From NCBI RefSeq assembly GCF_002078175.1, contig NZ_MWFK01000002.1, forward strand, positions 1,302,001 to 1,366,000: DNA of 64,000 bases, written 5' to 3'. The number at the start of each line of letters is the position of its first letter. Position 1 is the first letter of the stretch. This stretch comes from Streptomyces sp. M41(2017) (GTDB lineage: Bacteria > Actinomycetota > Actinomycetes > Streptomycetales > Streptomycetaceae). A program made the position numbers and the translations under genes. The notes beneath the pieces were generated by a model. It made no database searches and was not told the DNA's origin. It saw only the letters and a list, made by a program, of their open reading frames with translations. Of the stretch, positions 43,072-51,617 are shown in pieces.

Positions 43072-44507
43072 AGCGGCTTCCGCCGCGCACCCTCCGCGGC
43101 CAGCTCACCGTCGGCCTCGTCACGCTGCTCGCCCTCGCCTGTCTCGCCGTCGGGATCACCACCGCGCCGGCCCTGCGAGGGTTCCTCATGGGGCGCCTCG
43201 ACGAACAACTCGTCGCGTCCGGCGGCCGTTTCGCCGCCAGCCTGGAACACGAGGCCAGACCCGACGCGGACAACCGCCCCGACACCCGGGGTCAGGCGGA
43301 GTCGACCTTCGGCGCACGCCTCCTGAACGGCACCACCACCCAGGCCGCCGTCGTCGACGACGACACCGACCGCCCCGTCCCGCTCACGTCCGGCGACCGA
43401 CGTGCTCTGGCCGCCGTTCCGGTGGACGGCAGGGGGCACGGCATCCACCTCTCCACCCTGGGGAGTTATCGCGTCACAGCCTTCCACGGCGACGACGGGG
43501 ACGTCCTCATCACGGGTCTGCCTCTCCACCCGGTGGAGGAGACGGTGCACCGGCTCGAAGCGGTGGAGGCCGTGCTGTTCGGTGCGGCCCTCGTGATCAC
43601 GGGCATCGCGGGGGCGCAGTGGGTACGGATCTCTCTCCGCCCCCTCCAGCGAGTGACCGCCAGGGCGGCCGAGGTGTCGGAACTGCCGCTCGCCAGCGGC
43701 GAGATCGCCATGCCCGGACCCTTGTCGGACACCGATCCGCGCACCGAGGTCGGCCAGGTCGGCACGGCGATGAACCACATGCTCGGTCACGTCGAGGACG
43801 CCCTCGTCCGCCGTCAGGCGAGCGAGGAGGGACTGCGTCGTTTCGCCGCCGACGCCAGCCATGAACTGCGCACCCCCGTAGCCAACATCCGAGGACACGC
43901 GGAACTGGCCCTCCGCCACCGCGGGCCCGTCGCACCGGAAGTGCGCCACGCGCTGGAGCGCATCGACGGCGAGTCGCAGCGCATGAGCCGCATCGTCGAC
44001 GACCTTCTGCTCCTCGCCCGCCTGGATGCCGGGCGCCACCTCGAACACGAGCCGGTCGATCTGACGCTGCTCATCCTGAACGCGACGGCGGACGCTCGCG
44101 CGGCGGGCGCCGACCATGTCTGGCGCCTCGATCTGCCGGAGACGCCGGTGACCGTGCCGGGCGACGCCCACCGCCTCCAGCAGGCCATCGGCAATCTCCT
44201 GGCCAACGCCCGGACGCACACGCCGCCGGGGACCGACGTGACGATCGCGCTCACGACCGGCCTGAGCGGAGCCTGCGTCACCGTGACCGACAACGGGCCG
44301 GGCATTCCGGAAGAACTCCAGCAGACGGTCTTCGGCCGCTTCGTCCGGGCCGACCCCGCCCGCTCCCGCAGCACGGGAAGCTCCGGCCTCGGCCTGGCCA
44401 TCGTCCACGCGGTCGTCACGGCGCACGGCGGGACGGTGGCGATGACGAGCAGCCCGGGTCACACGACGTTCCGGCTGCTGCTTCCCCTCGGACGGATGGC
44501 ACGCTGA
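43068..44507 (+). CDS. Sensor histidine kinase, HAMP type
   Basis: Membrane kinase of 479 residues: first helix (QLTVGLVTLLALACLAVGITTA), extracellular domain of about 130 residues, second helix (AVLFGAALVITGIAGAQWV), HAMP, HisKA with FAADASHELRTPVANIRGH (phosphorylated His) and HATPase_c with NLLANARTHTPPG, TDNGPGIP and SSGLGLAIVHAVV. The GTG start lies in a GTGA overlap with the regulator stop, so the two are translationally coupled. The location suggests that it senses an envelope or redox condition relevant to the electron-transfer locus. It converges on the USP gene with only 3 bp between stops. Confidence 0.92.
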   Translation: MKRLPPRTLRGQLTVGLVTLLALACLAVGITTAPALRGFLMGRLDEQLVASGGRFAASLEHEARPDADNRPDTRGQAESTFGARLLNGTTTQAAVVDDDTDRPVPLTSGDRRALAAVPVDGRGHGIHLSTLGSYRVTAFHGDDGDVLITGLPLHPVEETVHRLEAVEAVLFGAALVITGIAGAQWVRISLRPLQRVTARAAEVSELPLASGEIAMPGPLSDTDPRTEVGQVGTAMNHMLGHVEDALVRRQASEEGLRRFAADASHELRTPVANIRGHAELALRHRGPVAPEVRHALERIDGESQRMSRIVDDLLLLARLDAGRHLEHEPVDLTLLILNATADARAAGADHVWRLDLPETPVTVPGDAHRLQQAIGNLLANARTHTPPGTDVTIALTTGLSGACVTVTDNGPGIPEELQQTVFGRFVRADPARSRSTGSSGLGLAIVHAVVTAHGGTVAMTSSPGHTTFRLLLPLGRMAR

Positions 44508-44510
44508 CGC

Positions 44511-45398
44511 TCAGTCGCCCGGTCGACGCGACGCACCGTGGGGAACCACGGCCACCGGGCAGTGGGAATGGTGCAGAACGGCGTGGGCGACCCTCCCCAG
44601 CGGGGTACCGGGCGCGTGCACGGGCCGACGCGCCCCGATGACCAGCAGATCCGCGTGTCCGGAAGCATCGACGAGAGCACCGGCCGGGGACTGCGTACGG
44701 ACCAGATCGCACGTCACCGTCAGATCGGGAAACTCTTCCCGTACGGGTGCCATGAGACGGCCGACGGAACTCGCCTGCTCCTCGGCGACCTCGGGGAGAT
44801 CACCCAGCATCGGCACCATGCTTCCCGCGTACTGGTAGTAGGTGTAGGCGCTCAGCACGCGAAGTGACGCCTTGTGGCGGTCGGCGGTCTCCGCGGCGAA
44901 CCGCACCACGTCGAGGTCGCGTTCGTCGCGGACGGCCACGACCACGACGCCAGTGGTGACGTGGTCGGGCTCGCCGCGGACCACGACGACGGGAACGGTC
45001 GCGCAGGCGGCGACCCGTAGTCCGACCGACCCGAGCAGGAGAGCGGCGAACCCGCCGGCGCCACGGGAACCCACGACCATGAGGCCGCCTTCCCGCGAGG
45101 CGTCACGCAGTGCTTCTGCGGGCGACCTTCGGCTGACCACACAGGCGACACGAATCCCCGGGGCCTGCTCCTCCGCCCGCTCGACAGCGGTCTCCGCGGT
45201 TTCCAGACCGGTGTCGAGCACCCGCTGTGCCACAGCGGCCGAGGCCAGGTCCGCACCCCAGGTATCCAGAGCGGTGGCGCACACGATGTGCAGTGGTGCG
45301 TCGCGGGAGGCGGCTTCGAGGGCGGCCCACCGCACTGCGGGCGCGGCGCCCTCGGATCCGTCCGCCCCTACGACGATGGGCGCGCGCACGACATCCAT
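44511..45398 (-). CDS. Tandem universal stress protein (two USP domains)
   Basis: Cytosolic protein of 295 residues made of two USP domains. The first has IVVGADGSEGAAPAVRWAALEA and GLMVVGSRGAGGFAALLLGSVGLRVAACATVPVVVVRG; the second has VVVAVRDERDLDVVRFA and LLVIGARRPVHAPGTPLGRVAHAVLHHSHCPVAVVPHG. The GxRGxGG...GS..G pattern of the first domain fits ATP binding. Such proteins are hallmark members of hypoxia/dormancy regulons. The ATG at 45398 has GGAGGG 4 bp upstream. A dyad pair at 45456-45490 lies 58-92 bp upstream. Confidence 0.93.
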   Translation of the reverse strand: MDVVRAPIVVGADGSEGAAPAVRWAALEAASRDAPLHIVCATALDTWGADLASAAVAQRVLDTGLETAETAVERAEEQAPGIRVACVVSRRSPAEALRDASREGGLMVVGSRGAGGFAALLLGSVGLRVAACATVPVVVVRGEPDHVTTGVVVVAVRDERDLDVVRFAAETADRHKASLRVLSAYTYYQYAGSMVPMLGDLPEVAEEQASSVGRLMAPVREEFPDLTVTCDLVRTQSPAGALVDASGHADLLVIGARRPVHAPGTPLGRVAHAVLHHSHCPVAVVPHGASRRPGD

Positions 45399-45455
45399 GA
45401 TCCCTCCAAGGTTCAAGGTCGTTCCACCGTGGCACCCCGGCCCACGAGCGGGAAG

Positions 45456-45490
45456 CGGCCGGTCGTCCCCCGCGGGGGTCCGACCGGCCC
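45456..45490. promoter_or_regulatory. Island dyad pair (GGNCC-N4-GGNCC type) before a USP gene
   Basis: CGGCCGGTCGTCCC (45456-45469) and GGTCCGACCGGCCC (45477-45490) start 21 bp apart and face each other, forming an imperfect inverted repeat centred on CCCCCGCGGGGG. The second box has the recurring core CCGACCGGCCC. The pair lies in the 353-bp gap between the divergent USP and CBS-BON genes. The rest of that gap shows no gene; the CBS-BON start has ACGGAG upstream. Confidence 0.65.
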
Positions 45491-45751
45491 GAAGAGTGCG
45501 CTGCCGGCGTGCTGGAGAAGACGCTCCCCGAGCACACGAGCCGCGTAGAGCAGTCCGGGCGACCTTTCACGGGGTCCTCATGGCACTCGGGCAAGGCCGA
45601 GTGGCCCGTCGCAAACGGCCGGTTGCCCCATGGTGCCCGGCTCGCTGAGTACGAGACTTGAGATGGCACCTGCCGCACGGACACAGACCCGGGTCCACCG
45701 CAGCGTCACAGGCTGCAGGGGCCGAGCGGATCCTCAACTCACGGAGTCATC

Positions 45752-46426
45752 ATGCGTGGCACACCGCTCACTGTCGGGGACGTCATGACATACACGGTCG
45801 CCGCCGTCGACAAGCAAACCGGGTTCAAGGAGGTCGCTCGTCTCATGCAGCACCGGCACGTGAGCGCAGTGCCGGTCACCGCGGCCACGGGACACGTGGT
45901 CGGTGTGATCTCCCAGGCCGACCTCCTCTCCAAGGAGGAGGTACGAGACGATCCGGACGTCGCCTTCCTGCAATTGCGTCAGCCGGTGGACATGGCGAAG
46001 GCCGGGGCTGTCACCGCGGCGGATCTGATGTCCTCTCCTCCCGTCACCGTCCACGCGCACGCGACCCTGGCGGAGGCCTCACGCGTGATGATGCGGGAGG
46101 GCGTCAAGCACCTGCCCGTGGTCGACGTGACCGGACGGCTCAAGGGGATCGCCAGCCGTTCCGACTTGCTGAAGGTCTTCCTCCGCGATGACGAGGACAT
46201 CGCCGCGGAAGTCCGGCGGGAGGTTCTTCCCTCCGTCTTCAGTCAGCCGTCCTCGGCGATTCGGGTCGATGTGTGGGACGGCGTCGTCACCCTGACCGGT
46301 CGCGTCCACGACACTGCCTTGATCCCTGTGATCGCACGCCTGGTGCGGACGGTGGAGGGTGTGGTCGATGTCCACATCGACGTGCCGCGTGAGCGCGGCG
46401 GCACCGGCGAGTCCGGTCGGGCGTAG
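45752..46426 (+). CDS. CBS-pair plus BON domain protein
   Basis: Cytosolic protein of 224 residues: two CBS motifs (VGDVMTYTVAAVDKQTGFKEVARLMQHRHVSAVPVT and ADLMSSPPVTVHAHATLAEASRVMMREGVKHLPVV), then a C-terminal BON domain (about 155-215, IRVDVWDGVVTLTGRVHDTALIPVIARLVRTVEGVVDVHI). CBS pairs bind adenine nucleotides and act as energy sensors; BON domains are thought to bind membranes or hydrophobic ligands. Two further proteins of this exact architecture are encoded at 47153 and 47913. Confidence 0.9.
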   Translation: MRGTPLTVGDVMTYTVAAVDKQTGFKEVARLMQHRHVSAVPVTAATGHVVGVISQADLLSKEEVRDDPDVAFLQLRQPVDMAKAGAVTAADLMSSPPVTVHAHATLAEASRVMMREGVKHLPVVDVTGRLKGIASRSDLLKVFLRDDEDIAAEVRREVLPSVFSQPSSAIRVDVWDGVVTLTGRVHDTALIPVIARLVRTVEGVVDVHIDVPRERGGTGESGRA

Positions 46427-46468
46427 TTCTGGTCGACATCGTCCACGGTCGAGAGGGAACCCGTGGCC

Positions 46469-46502
46469 GGGCCATCCGGCCCCCTTCCGGGACCAACGGC
46501 CC
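46469..46502. promoter_or_regulatory. Island dyad pair before a CBS operon
   Basis: GGGCCATCCGGCCC (46469-46482) and GGGACCAACGGCCC (46489-46502), starting exactly 20 bp apart, two helical turns. They lie about 170-200 bp before the CBS gene at 46671 in a 244-bp gap. The arrangement repeats at 58975-59008. Confidence 0.65.
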
Positions 46503-46670
46503 CTGCCGCTGCCGGCCCGCCAGAGTCTTCCATGGAGTGGGGAGCTACTTCCTGGCCATCGCTGGGAGGAGGAGAGAACGATTCCGCAGGTGGGGCGAGT
46601 CCCCGCCGGCCGGTGCAGGTGTGCTCGACGTCATCTGACGCAGGCTCATCGAACAGTGAGGTGCAGGCGC

Positions 46671-47141
46671 ATGAGGGTCTCGGATGTGATGACCTCGCCC
46701 CCGGTGTGCGTGCCGCCGGACATCTCCCTGGCAGAGGTGGCCAGGGACATGGACGAGCGCGCCGTCGGATCGGTCCTCGTGGTCGAGGACGGCACGCTGC
46801 GCGGGATCGTCACCGACCGAGATCTCGCGGTACGCGGGATGGGTTGTGGCCTGGTGTCGACAACTCGGGTGGGAGACATGATGTCTCCGCGGGTCGTCAC
46901 GGTCGAGGCGTCCGACGATCTGCAGACCGCCTACCAGACGTTCCGTCGCGCAGACGTGCGCCGGCTGCCGGTCCTGGCCTCCGGCCAGGTGGTGGGGGTG
47001 CTCACGATCGATGATCTGCTTCTCGACGTCTTCCGGCGACTCGGCGACCTGCTCGGACCGGTCGCATGGAGCGTCCTTCAAGAGTCCCGGGAAGCGGCAC
47101 CCGGGAACCCTGCGCCATCCGACGCACCACCTCGGCCGTGA
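46671..47141 (+). CDS. Two-CBS-domain protein (HRP1-like)
   Basis: Protein of about 156 residues that is essentially one CBS pair: VSDVMTSPPVCVPPDISLAEVARDMDERAVGSVLVVEDGTLRGIVTDRDLAVRGMG and VGDMMSPRVVTVEASDDLQTAYQTFRRADVRRLPVLASGQVVGVLTIDDLLLDVFRRLGDLL, with a short Pro-rich tail. Size and motif order recall mycobacterial Rv2626c/HRP1, a strongly hypoxia-induced DosR-regulon protein; similarity is judged from architecture only. The ATG follows a weak GTGAGGTG. The CBS-BON gene starts 11 bp after its stop, so the two form an operon behind the dyad pair at 46469-46502. Confidence 0.88.
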   Translation: MRVSDVMTSPPVCVPPDISLAEVARDMDERAVGSVLVVEDGTLRGIVTDRDLAVRGMGCGLVSTTRVGDMMSPRVVTVEASDDLQTAYQTFRRADVRRLPVLASGQVVGVLTIDDLLLDVFRRLGDLLGPVAWSVLQESREAAPGNPAPSDAPPRP

Positions 47142-47152
47142 GGAGCAAGGCC

Positions 47153-47812
47153 ATGGAGAGGAATCCGTATCGAGTGGGCGACGTGATGACTCATGCCGTC
47201 GTCGCGGTGGGCCGGAAAGCCCTGTTCAAGGACATCCTCGAACGAATGGAGAAGTGGCAGGTCAGCGGCCTGCCGGTGCTGGAGGGCGACGGGCGGGTCA
47301 TCGGATTGGTCTCTGAGGCCGATCTCCTGTCCAAGGAGGCGCTCCGGGGCCGCGACGCCGACCGGATGACTCGGCTGCGGTCCGTGCCCGAGCTGGCCAA
47401 GGCGGAGGCGGTGAGCGCGGAGGACTTGATGAGCGCGCCGGCCGTCACCGTTCACGCGGAGGCGACACTCGCCGAGGCCGCGCGCGTCATGGCCCTTCGC
47501 CACGTCAAACGACTGCCCGTGGTGAACGACGAGGGGGTACTCGAAGGCATCGTCAGCCGCGGCGATCTTCTGAAGGTGTTCCTGCGTCCGGACACGGAGC
47601 TCGCGGACGAAATCCGGCACAGCGTCGTCGACGCGGTGGGCTCGACTGCCCCGGCCGGCTCCGTGGCCGTCACCGTCGACGACGGAGTCGCGACACTGAC
47701 GGGGCAGGTGGAGGACGTCGCTCTCATCCCCCTCGTGGCCCGGATGACGCGCGGCGTCGAGGGAGTGGTGAAGGTGGACTGCCGGCTCACTGGATCGCAA
47801 GCATCCAGGTGA
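47153..47812 (+). CDS. CBS-pair plus BON domain protein
   Basis: Protein of 219 residues with the same layout as the proteins at 45752 and 47913: MERNPYRVGDVMTHAVVAVGRKALFKDILERMEKWQVSGLPVLEG, LVSEADLLSKEA, AEDLMSAPAVTVHAEATLAEAARVMALRHVKRLPVVNDEG, GDLLKVFLRPD, then a BON domain (VAVTVDDGVATLTGQVEDVALIPLVARMTRGVEGVVKVDCRL). AGGAG lies 7 bp before the ATG. It is the second gene of the two-gene CBS operon and converges with the next CBS-BON gene. Confidence 0.9.
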   Translation: MERNPYRVGDVMTHAVVAVGRKALFKDILERMEKWQVSGLPVLEGDGRVIGLVSEADLLSKEALRGRDADRMTRLRSVPELAKAEAVSAEDLMSAPAVTVHAEATLAEAARVMALRHVKRLPVVNDEGVLEGIVSRGDLLKVFLRPDTELADEIRHSVVDAVGSTAPAGSVAVTVDDGVATLTGQVEDVALIPLVARMTRGVEGVVKVDCRLTGSQASR

Positions 47813-47912
47813 GCATGGCGATCCGTCCCTCGCGGACGTCGCTGCTTCATCCCGGCGTGTTGCGGCGCATGCGCCCCATCCTCACGGGGTGGGGACTCCG
47901 GCTGCGGGCCAG

Positions 47913-48653
47913 TCACCGCTGCCGCGGCTTCTCCTGCACCGACGGCTTCGCCTCACGCCGCGCTGCTGGGCGGGGATCAGGGAGGTCCGGGTCGAGATCA
48001 GGGTGCCTGGGCGGTCCGGTGAGTGCGCACCGTACATCCACCACACCCGCCACCGCTCGCGCGAGGCGTGCGGCCAGCGGAATCAGTTCCGGTTCCTGCA
48101 CTCGGCCTGCGAGCGTGACGATGCCGTCCTGAACCTCGACCCTTGTCCCATCGGTGTGCGGGCCGAAGAGACGCAGGACGACATCGCGCCGCACCTCCCG
48201 CGCCATGTCGCTGTCCTCGCGCAGAAAGACCTTGAGCAGGTCGGAGCGGCTGACCACGCCCTGAAGCCCGCCGTCGGAGCCGACGACCGGCAGTCGCTTG
48301 ACCCTGTTGCGCGCCATGACGCGGGCGGCGTGGGCAAGACTCGTGGCCGGCGACACCGTGATGGCGGGTGCACTCATGAGTTCGCCCGCGCACAGCGCAT
48401 CGGCCTTGCGGAACTCGGCCGGGTGCTGCAGTTGTCCGTATCGCCCTGCGTCCCCCGCGCCGTACTCCTCCTTGGGCAGGAGATCGGCCTCGGAGACGAC
48501 ACCGACGACGCTTCCGGTGTCGTCCAGCACCGGAAGTGCACTGACGCGCCACCGGTTCATGACCCGAACGATGTCTTTGAAGGCCGCTCCGGTGCGCAGG
48601 GCGACGACTCGGCGGGTCATCACATCGTTCACGACGATCGGAGTGCCGCTCAT
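47913..48653 (-). CDS. CBS-pair plus BON domain protein
   Basis: Third CBS-BON protein, 246 residues: VNDVMTRRVVALRTGAAFKDIVRVMNRWRVSALPVLDDTGSVVGVVSEADLLPKEE, AGELMSAPAITVSPATSLAHAARVMARNRVKRLPVVGSDGGLQGVVSRSDLLKVFLRED, BON (VEVQDGIVTLAGRVQEPELIPLAARLARAVAGVVDVRCAL) and a charged 30-residue tail. The ATG at 48653 has GGAGG 5 bp upstream; the frame is open further but not conserved. A perfect island dyad lies 94-107 bp upstream at 48747-48760. Confidence 0.9.
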   Translation of the reverse strand: MSGTPIVVNDVMTRRVVALRTGAAFKDIVRVMNRWRVSALPVLDDTGSVVGVVSEADLLPKEEYGAGDAGRYGQLQHPAEFRKADALCAGELMSAPAITVSPATSLAHAARVMARNRVKRLPVVGSDGGLQGVVSRSDLLKVFLREDSDMAREVRRDVVLRLFGPHTDGTRVEVQDGIVTLAGRVQEPELIPLAARLARAVAGVVDVRCALTGPPRHPDLDPDLPDPRPAARREAKPSVQEKPRQR

Positions 48654-48746
48654 GGTGTCCTCCAGGGACTCGGCTGCCGTCACGGGACACCTTCAGGCTG
48701 CGGGGCCGGCCCCTGCACGTCATGAGCCGAGCGGGCCAGGCGGAGG

Positions 48747-48760
48747 GGGCCGACCGGCCC
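48747..48760. promoter_or_regulatory. Island dyad GGGCCGACCGGCCC
   Basis: Exact form of the recurring 14-bp dyad (GGGCC-GACC-GGCCC) in the 127-bp gap between the histidine kinase stop and the CBS-BON start on the minus strand. The same 14-mer occurs on the opposite strand before pflB (54794-54807). Confidence 0.65.
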
Positions 48761-48780
48761 TGCGTCCAACGGCCCCTCCC

Positions 48781-50502
48781 CTAGCTCGTGGTCAGCGGTA
48801 CATGCCAGTCGAGCATCGCGCCACCGCCGGGCGAACGGCCGACCTCCAGCGATCCGCCGAACTGCGTGGCCCGTTCCGCCATGTTGCTCAGCCCGCTGCG
48901 GCGGCCGTCTCTCGGAATACCCACACCGTTGTCGGACACCGTCAGGCGGAGCTCCCGGCCATCCGTCCTGAGTACGACATCGGCTCGGTCGGCGTGGGCG
49001 TGGCGGGCGATGTTGGTCAACGCCTCGACGAGTACGGCCACGACGTGGTCGGCGACCTCGCGCGGTACGTCGGTGTCGAGCAGCCCCTCCATACGCACGC
49101 TGGGCGTGAACCCGAGCACGGAGACGGCGTCGGCGGCAGCTCGGGCGGCTCGGCCACGCAGCCCGGTGCCCGCCGTCTCGCCCTCACGCGTCCGCAGGCC
49201 GAAGATCGTCGATCTGATGATCCTGATGGTCTCGTCCAGGTCGTCCACCGCCCGCAGCACCCGCTCGGAAGCCTCAGGATGCTCGATGAAACGGCCCGCG
49301 CTCTGCAGTGTCATCCCGGTGGCGAACAACCGCTGAATGGCCAAGTCGTGCAGGTCACGAGCAATCCGTTCCCGCTCCTGGAAGACCACCACCTTCTCCG
49401 CGTCTCGTCGCCTCTCCGCCAGCTCCATGGCGATCGCGGCCTGTGCCGCGAACCCCCTGAGCATCTCGCTCTCCGTCTCGGAGAAGACCGAGTCACCTGC
49501 TTCACGTGCGAGGAGCACCACTCCGCGCACACCCTCCGCTCCCGTGCCGATGGGCACAGCGATGGCCGGCCCGAGCCCCTGGAAGCGTGGCGGCTCGGGA
49601 GAGATCCGCTCGTCCTCCGTGACGTCGTCGCTCGAGACGGGGGCGGCGGCAGTGAACGCCAGTCCGACCAGTGTTCCCTCCAGGGGCAGTACGAGTCCCC
49701 GGTGGGCCTCCGCGTCCATGCCCACGGCGATCTCCACACTGAGCGTCGGGCTCCCCTCCACCGGTATGGCTACGGCAGCCAGGGCGGAGCAGGAGATGGC
49801 TCGCGCGTGTCCAGCGATCTGGGCCAGCGCCTCGGCCACCGCTCTGCCGGACATCAGACTGTGGCTGATCTCCGCGCTCGCCTTCAGCCAGCGTTCACGG
49901 AGACGGGAGTTCTCGTACAGCCGAGCGTTGTCGATCGCCACACCTGCCGCCACGGCGAGCGTGGAGAGCAACGCCTCGTCCTCCTCGTCGAACTGACCGC
50001 CGCCGCGCTTCTCGGTCAGATACAGGTTGCCGAAGACCTCGTCCCGTACGCGAATCGGAACGCCCAGAAAGCTGTTCATCGGGACGTGACCGACCGGGAA
50101 ACCGTGCGAGGCGGAGTGCTGGGAGAGCTTCTCCAAGCGCAGGGGCCGCGGGTGGCGGATCAGTTCACCCAGGATGCCGTGGCCCTCGGGAGGCGAGCCG
50201 ATCGCGGCGATCTGCTGATCGCTCATGCCGAAGGTGTGGAACGCGGACAGAGACCTGCCGTCGGGTCCGACCACGCCCAGCGCGGCGTACTGGGCGTCGA
50301 CCACGGTCGCGGCCGCCTCCACGATGGACCGCAGAGCCTGTTCGAGGTCCAGTTCCCGACCGACGGAGAGAATCGCGGCGAGGAGTCCGTGCACGCGACC
50401 ACGCGTGTCCCGCCCGGCCCTCAGTCGCGCCTGAAGCTCGTCCAGGAGTTCATCGAGTCGCAGGCCAGTCCCCGGACCACGGATCTCGCCCGGATTCTCC
50501 AC
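48781..50502 (-). CDS. GAF-GAF sensor histidine kinase, DevS/OsdK-like, no adjacent regulator
   Basis: Soluble kinase of about 573 residues. Two GAF domains (about 50-200, IVEAAATVVDAQYAALGVVGPDGRSLSAFHTFGMS...; and about 215-365), then a NarL-type HisKA_3 (QERERIARDLHDLAIQRLFATGMTLQ) and HATPase (LTNIARHAHADRADVVLR, VSDNGVGIPRDGRRSGLSNMAERA). This is the layout of DevS/DosT of Mycobacterium and OsdK of S. coelicolor, which sense O2/NO/redox through haem in the first GAF. The GTG at 50502 is preceded by GGAGGGAG at 4 bp. No response regulator gene is adjacent, so the cognate regulator must be elsewhere. Confidence 0.9.
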   Translation of the reverse strand: MENPGEIRGPGTGLRLDELLDELQARLRAGRDTRGRVHGLLAAILSVGRELDLEQALRSIVEAAATVVDAQYAALGVVGPDGRSLSAFHTFGMSDQQIAAIGSPPEGHGILGELIRHPRPLRLEKLSQHSASHGFPVGHVPMNSFLGVPIRVRDEVFGNLYLTEKRGGGQFDEEDEALLSTLAVAAGVAIDNARLYENSRLRERWLKASAEISHSLMSGRAVAEALAQIAGHARAISCSALAAVAIPVEGSPTLSVEIAVGMDAEAHRGLVLPLEGTLVGLAFTAAAPVSSDDVTEDERISPEPPRFQGLGPAIAVPIGTGAEGVRGVVLLAREAGDSVFSETESEMLRGFAAQAAIAMELAERRRDAEKVVVFQERERIARDLHDLAIQRLFATGMTLQSAGRFIEHPEASERVLRAVDDLDETIRIIRSTIFGLRTREGETAGTGLRGRAARAAADAVSVLGFTPSVRMEGLLDTDVPREVADHVVAVLVEALTNIARHAHADRADVVLRTDGRELRLTVSDNGVGIPRDGRRSGLSNMAERATQFGGSLEVGRSPGGGAMLDWHVPLTTS

Positions 50503-50720
50503 CGTGCTCCCTCCGCCCTGTCGGCATTCCTGAGGCACGCGGGCCTCACACGGAAGCTGCCTTCCACGGTAGCCCTCCTCGGCCGGAGCGGACAGGCACG
50601 CCGAAGCAGGGCCCGCGGAATCAGCGCTCCGCAGCGGCGGATGTGTTCCGTTGGTGGGGCCGGACGATGGGGTGGGAGCTCATGGCTCCCCCACCGTCCG
50701 TCGCCTGGCACGACCGGCGC

Positions 50721-50734
50721 GGACCTGATGGTCC
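50721..50734. promoter_or_regulatory. Perfect dyad GGACC-TGAT-GGTCC before the kinase gene
   Basis: Perfect inverted repeat; the arms extend to 6 bp as CGGACC-N4-GGTCCG (50720-50735). It fits the 5-4-5 geometry of the island boxes and lies about 220 bp before the histidine kinase start, in a 295-bp gap that otherwise holds no supported gene. Confidence 0.5.
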
Positions 50735-50797
50735 GGGGAGCACTCCGCAGGTCCGGCCGCTTCGGGCTCCAACGCCTCCACCCGCCCGGGACGGCTC

Positions 50798-51469
50798 TCA
50801 GACCACGATCCGACGGCCCGTGACAGCTCGGGGCTCGATGCGCATCCACACGTCCTTGCGTCCACCCGCCCACGGCGCGCTGTACGAGAGCTCCGTGAAT
50901 CGAAGGATCTCCCCCGGATCCGTCACCGTCCGAGCACGACCACGGACGAGAACGCTCCACCCTTCGCTGAAAGCGTCGTCGATGCGGTCGACCTCGAACG
51001 CGACCAGTGAGCCCGCCGCGAGCGACGGAGTCGTGCCGCGAGCCGTTCTGAAGACGATCCCGCCGTCGATCACGCTGTAGTTGACGGGCACGACGACAGG
51101 TCCCTGATCCGTGGACACGCCCAGCCGTCCGACGCCGTGCTGGCCGAGCAGATCACCGCATTCGGTCCTGCTCAGCTCGATGAACTCGGGAGCACGAGCA
51201 GCCTTTCCTGGACCGGGTGCCCGATTGGCGTCACCTCCGGTGAGGGCCGAGACGGTGGTCCGCAGAACCGCGGCCAGTGTCAGCATCGTTCCCCGGCCCG
51301 GAGCCGCACCGGAGTGCTCTTCCAGGTGCGCAAGGTATCTGGGGGCCATCCCCGAGGCGCCGGCCACTTCCTCACGCGTCAGTCCGAGTTCCAGGCGGCG
51401 AGCCGCGAGCCGGCGCCCGAGATCACCGGCGGCAACCTCCGTCACGTGCATGCTTTCCTGCTCGTCCAT
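50798..51469 (-). CDS. Helix-turn-helix plus PNPOx-like flavin-binding fusion protein
   Basis: Protein of 223 residues. N-terminal XRE-type HTH (about 15-75, LGRRLAARRLELGLTREEVAGASGMAPRYLAHLEEHSG), a linker, then a pyridoxamine-5'-phosphate-oxidase-like split barrel (about 95-220, GVGRLGVSTDQGPVVVPVNYSVIDGGIVFRTARG...VAFEVDRIDDAFSEGWSVLVRGRARTV...WMRIEPRAVTGRRI). The combination suggests a DNA-binding regulator that senses flavin or F420 state; this is inferred from architecture. A close paralogue is encoded at 55308. An island dyad lies about 150 bp upstream at 51618. Confidence 0.88.
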   Translation of the reverse strand: MDEQESMHVTEVAAGDLGRRLAARRLELGLTREEVAGASGMAPRYLAHLEEHSGAAPGRGTMLTLAAVLRTTVSALTGGDANRAPGPGKAARAPEFIELSRTECGDLLGQHGVGRLGVSTDQGPVVVPVNYSVIDGGIVFRTARGTTPSLAAGSLVAFEVDRIDDAFSEGWSVLVRGRARTVTDPGEILRFTELSYSAPWAGGRKDVWMRIEPRAVTGRRIVV

Positions 51470-51617
51470 GACCTGTCACGTCCTCTGGTCGAACCTCACA
51501 TCCTTGCGCCACCGGGCGGAGAGGGTGAGGCGCCTCCAGGACGCGTCCCCAGGCTGATCAGTTTCTGCCCGCATGGCCTGCCACTCCCAGCTTGGCCGGG
51601 CACCGGCCGATCCGCTT

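Noticed and set aside
48298..50823. An 841-codon plus-strand frame opposite the GAF histidine kinase
   Set aside because: The minus-strand kinase has clear GAF, HisKA_3 and HATPase motifs; the opposite frame has none and is a shadow.
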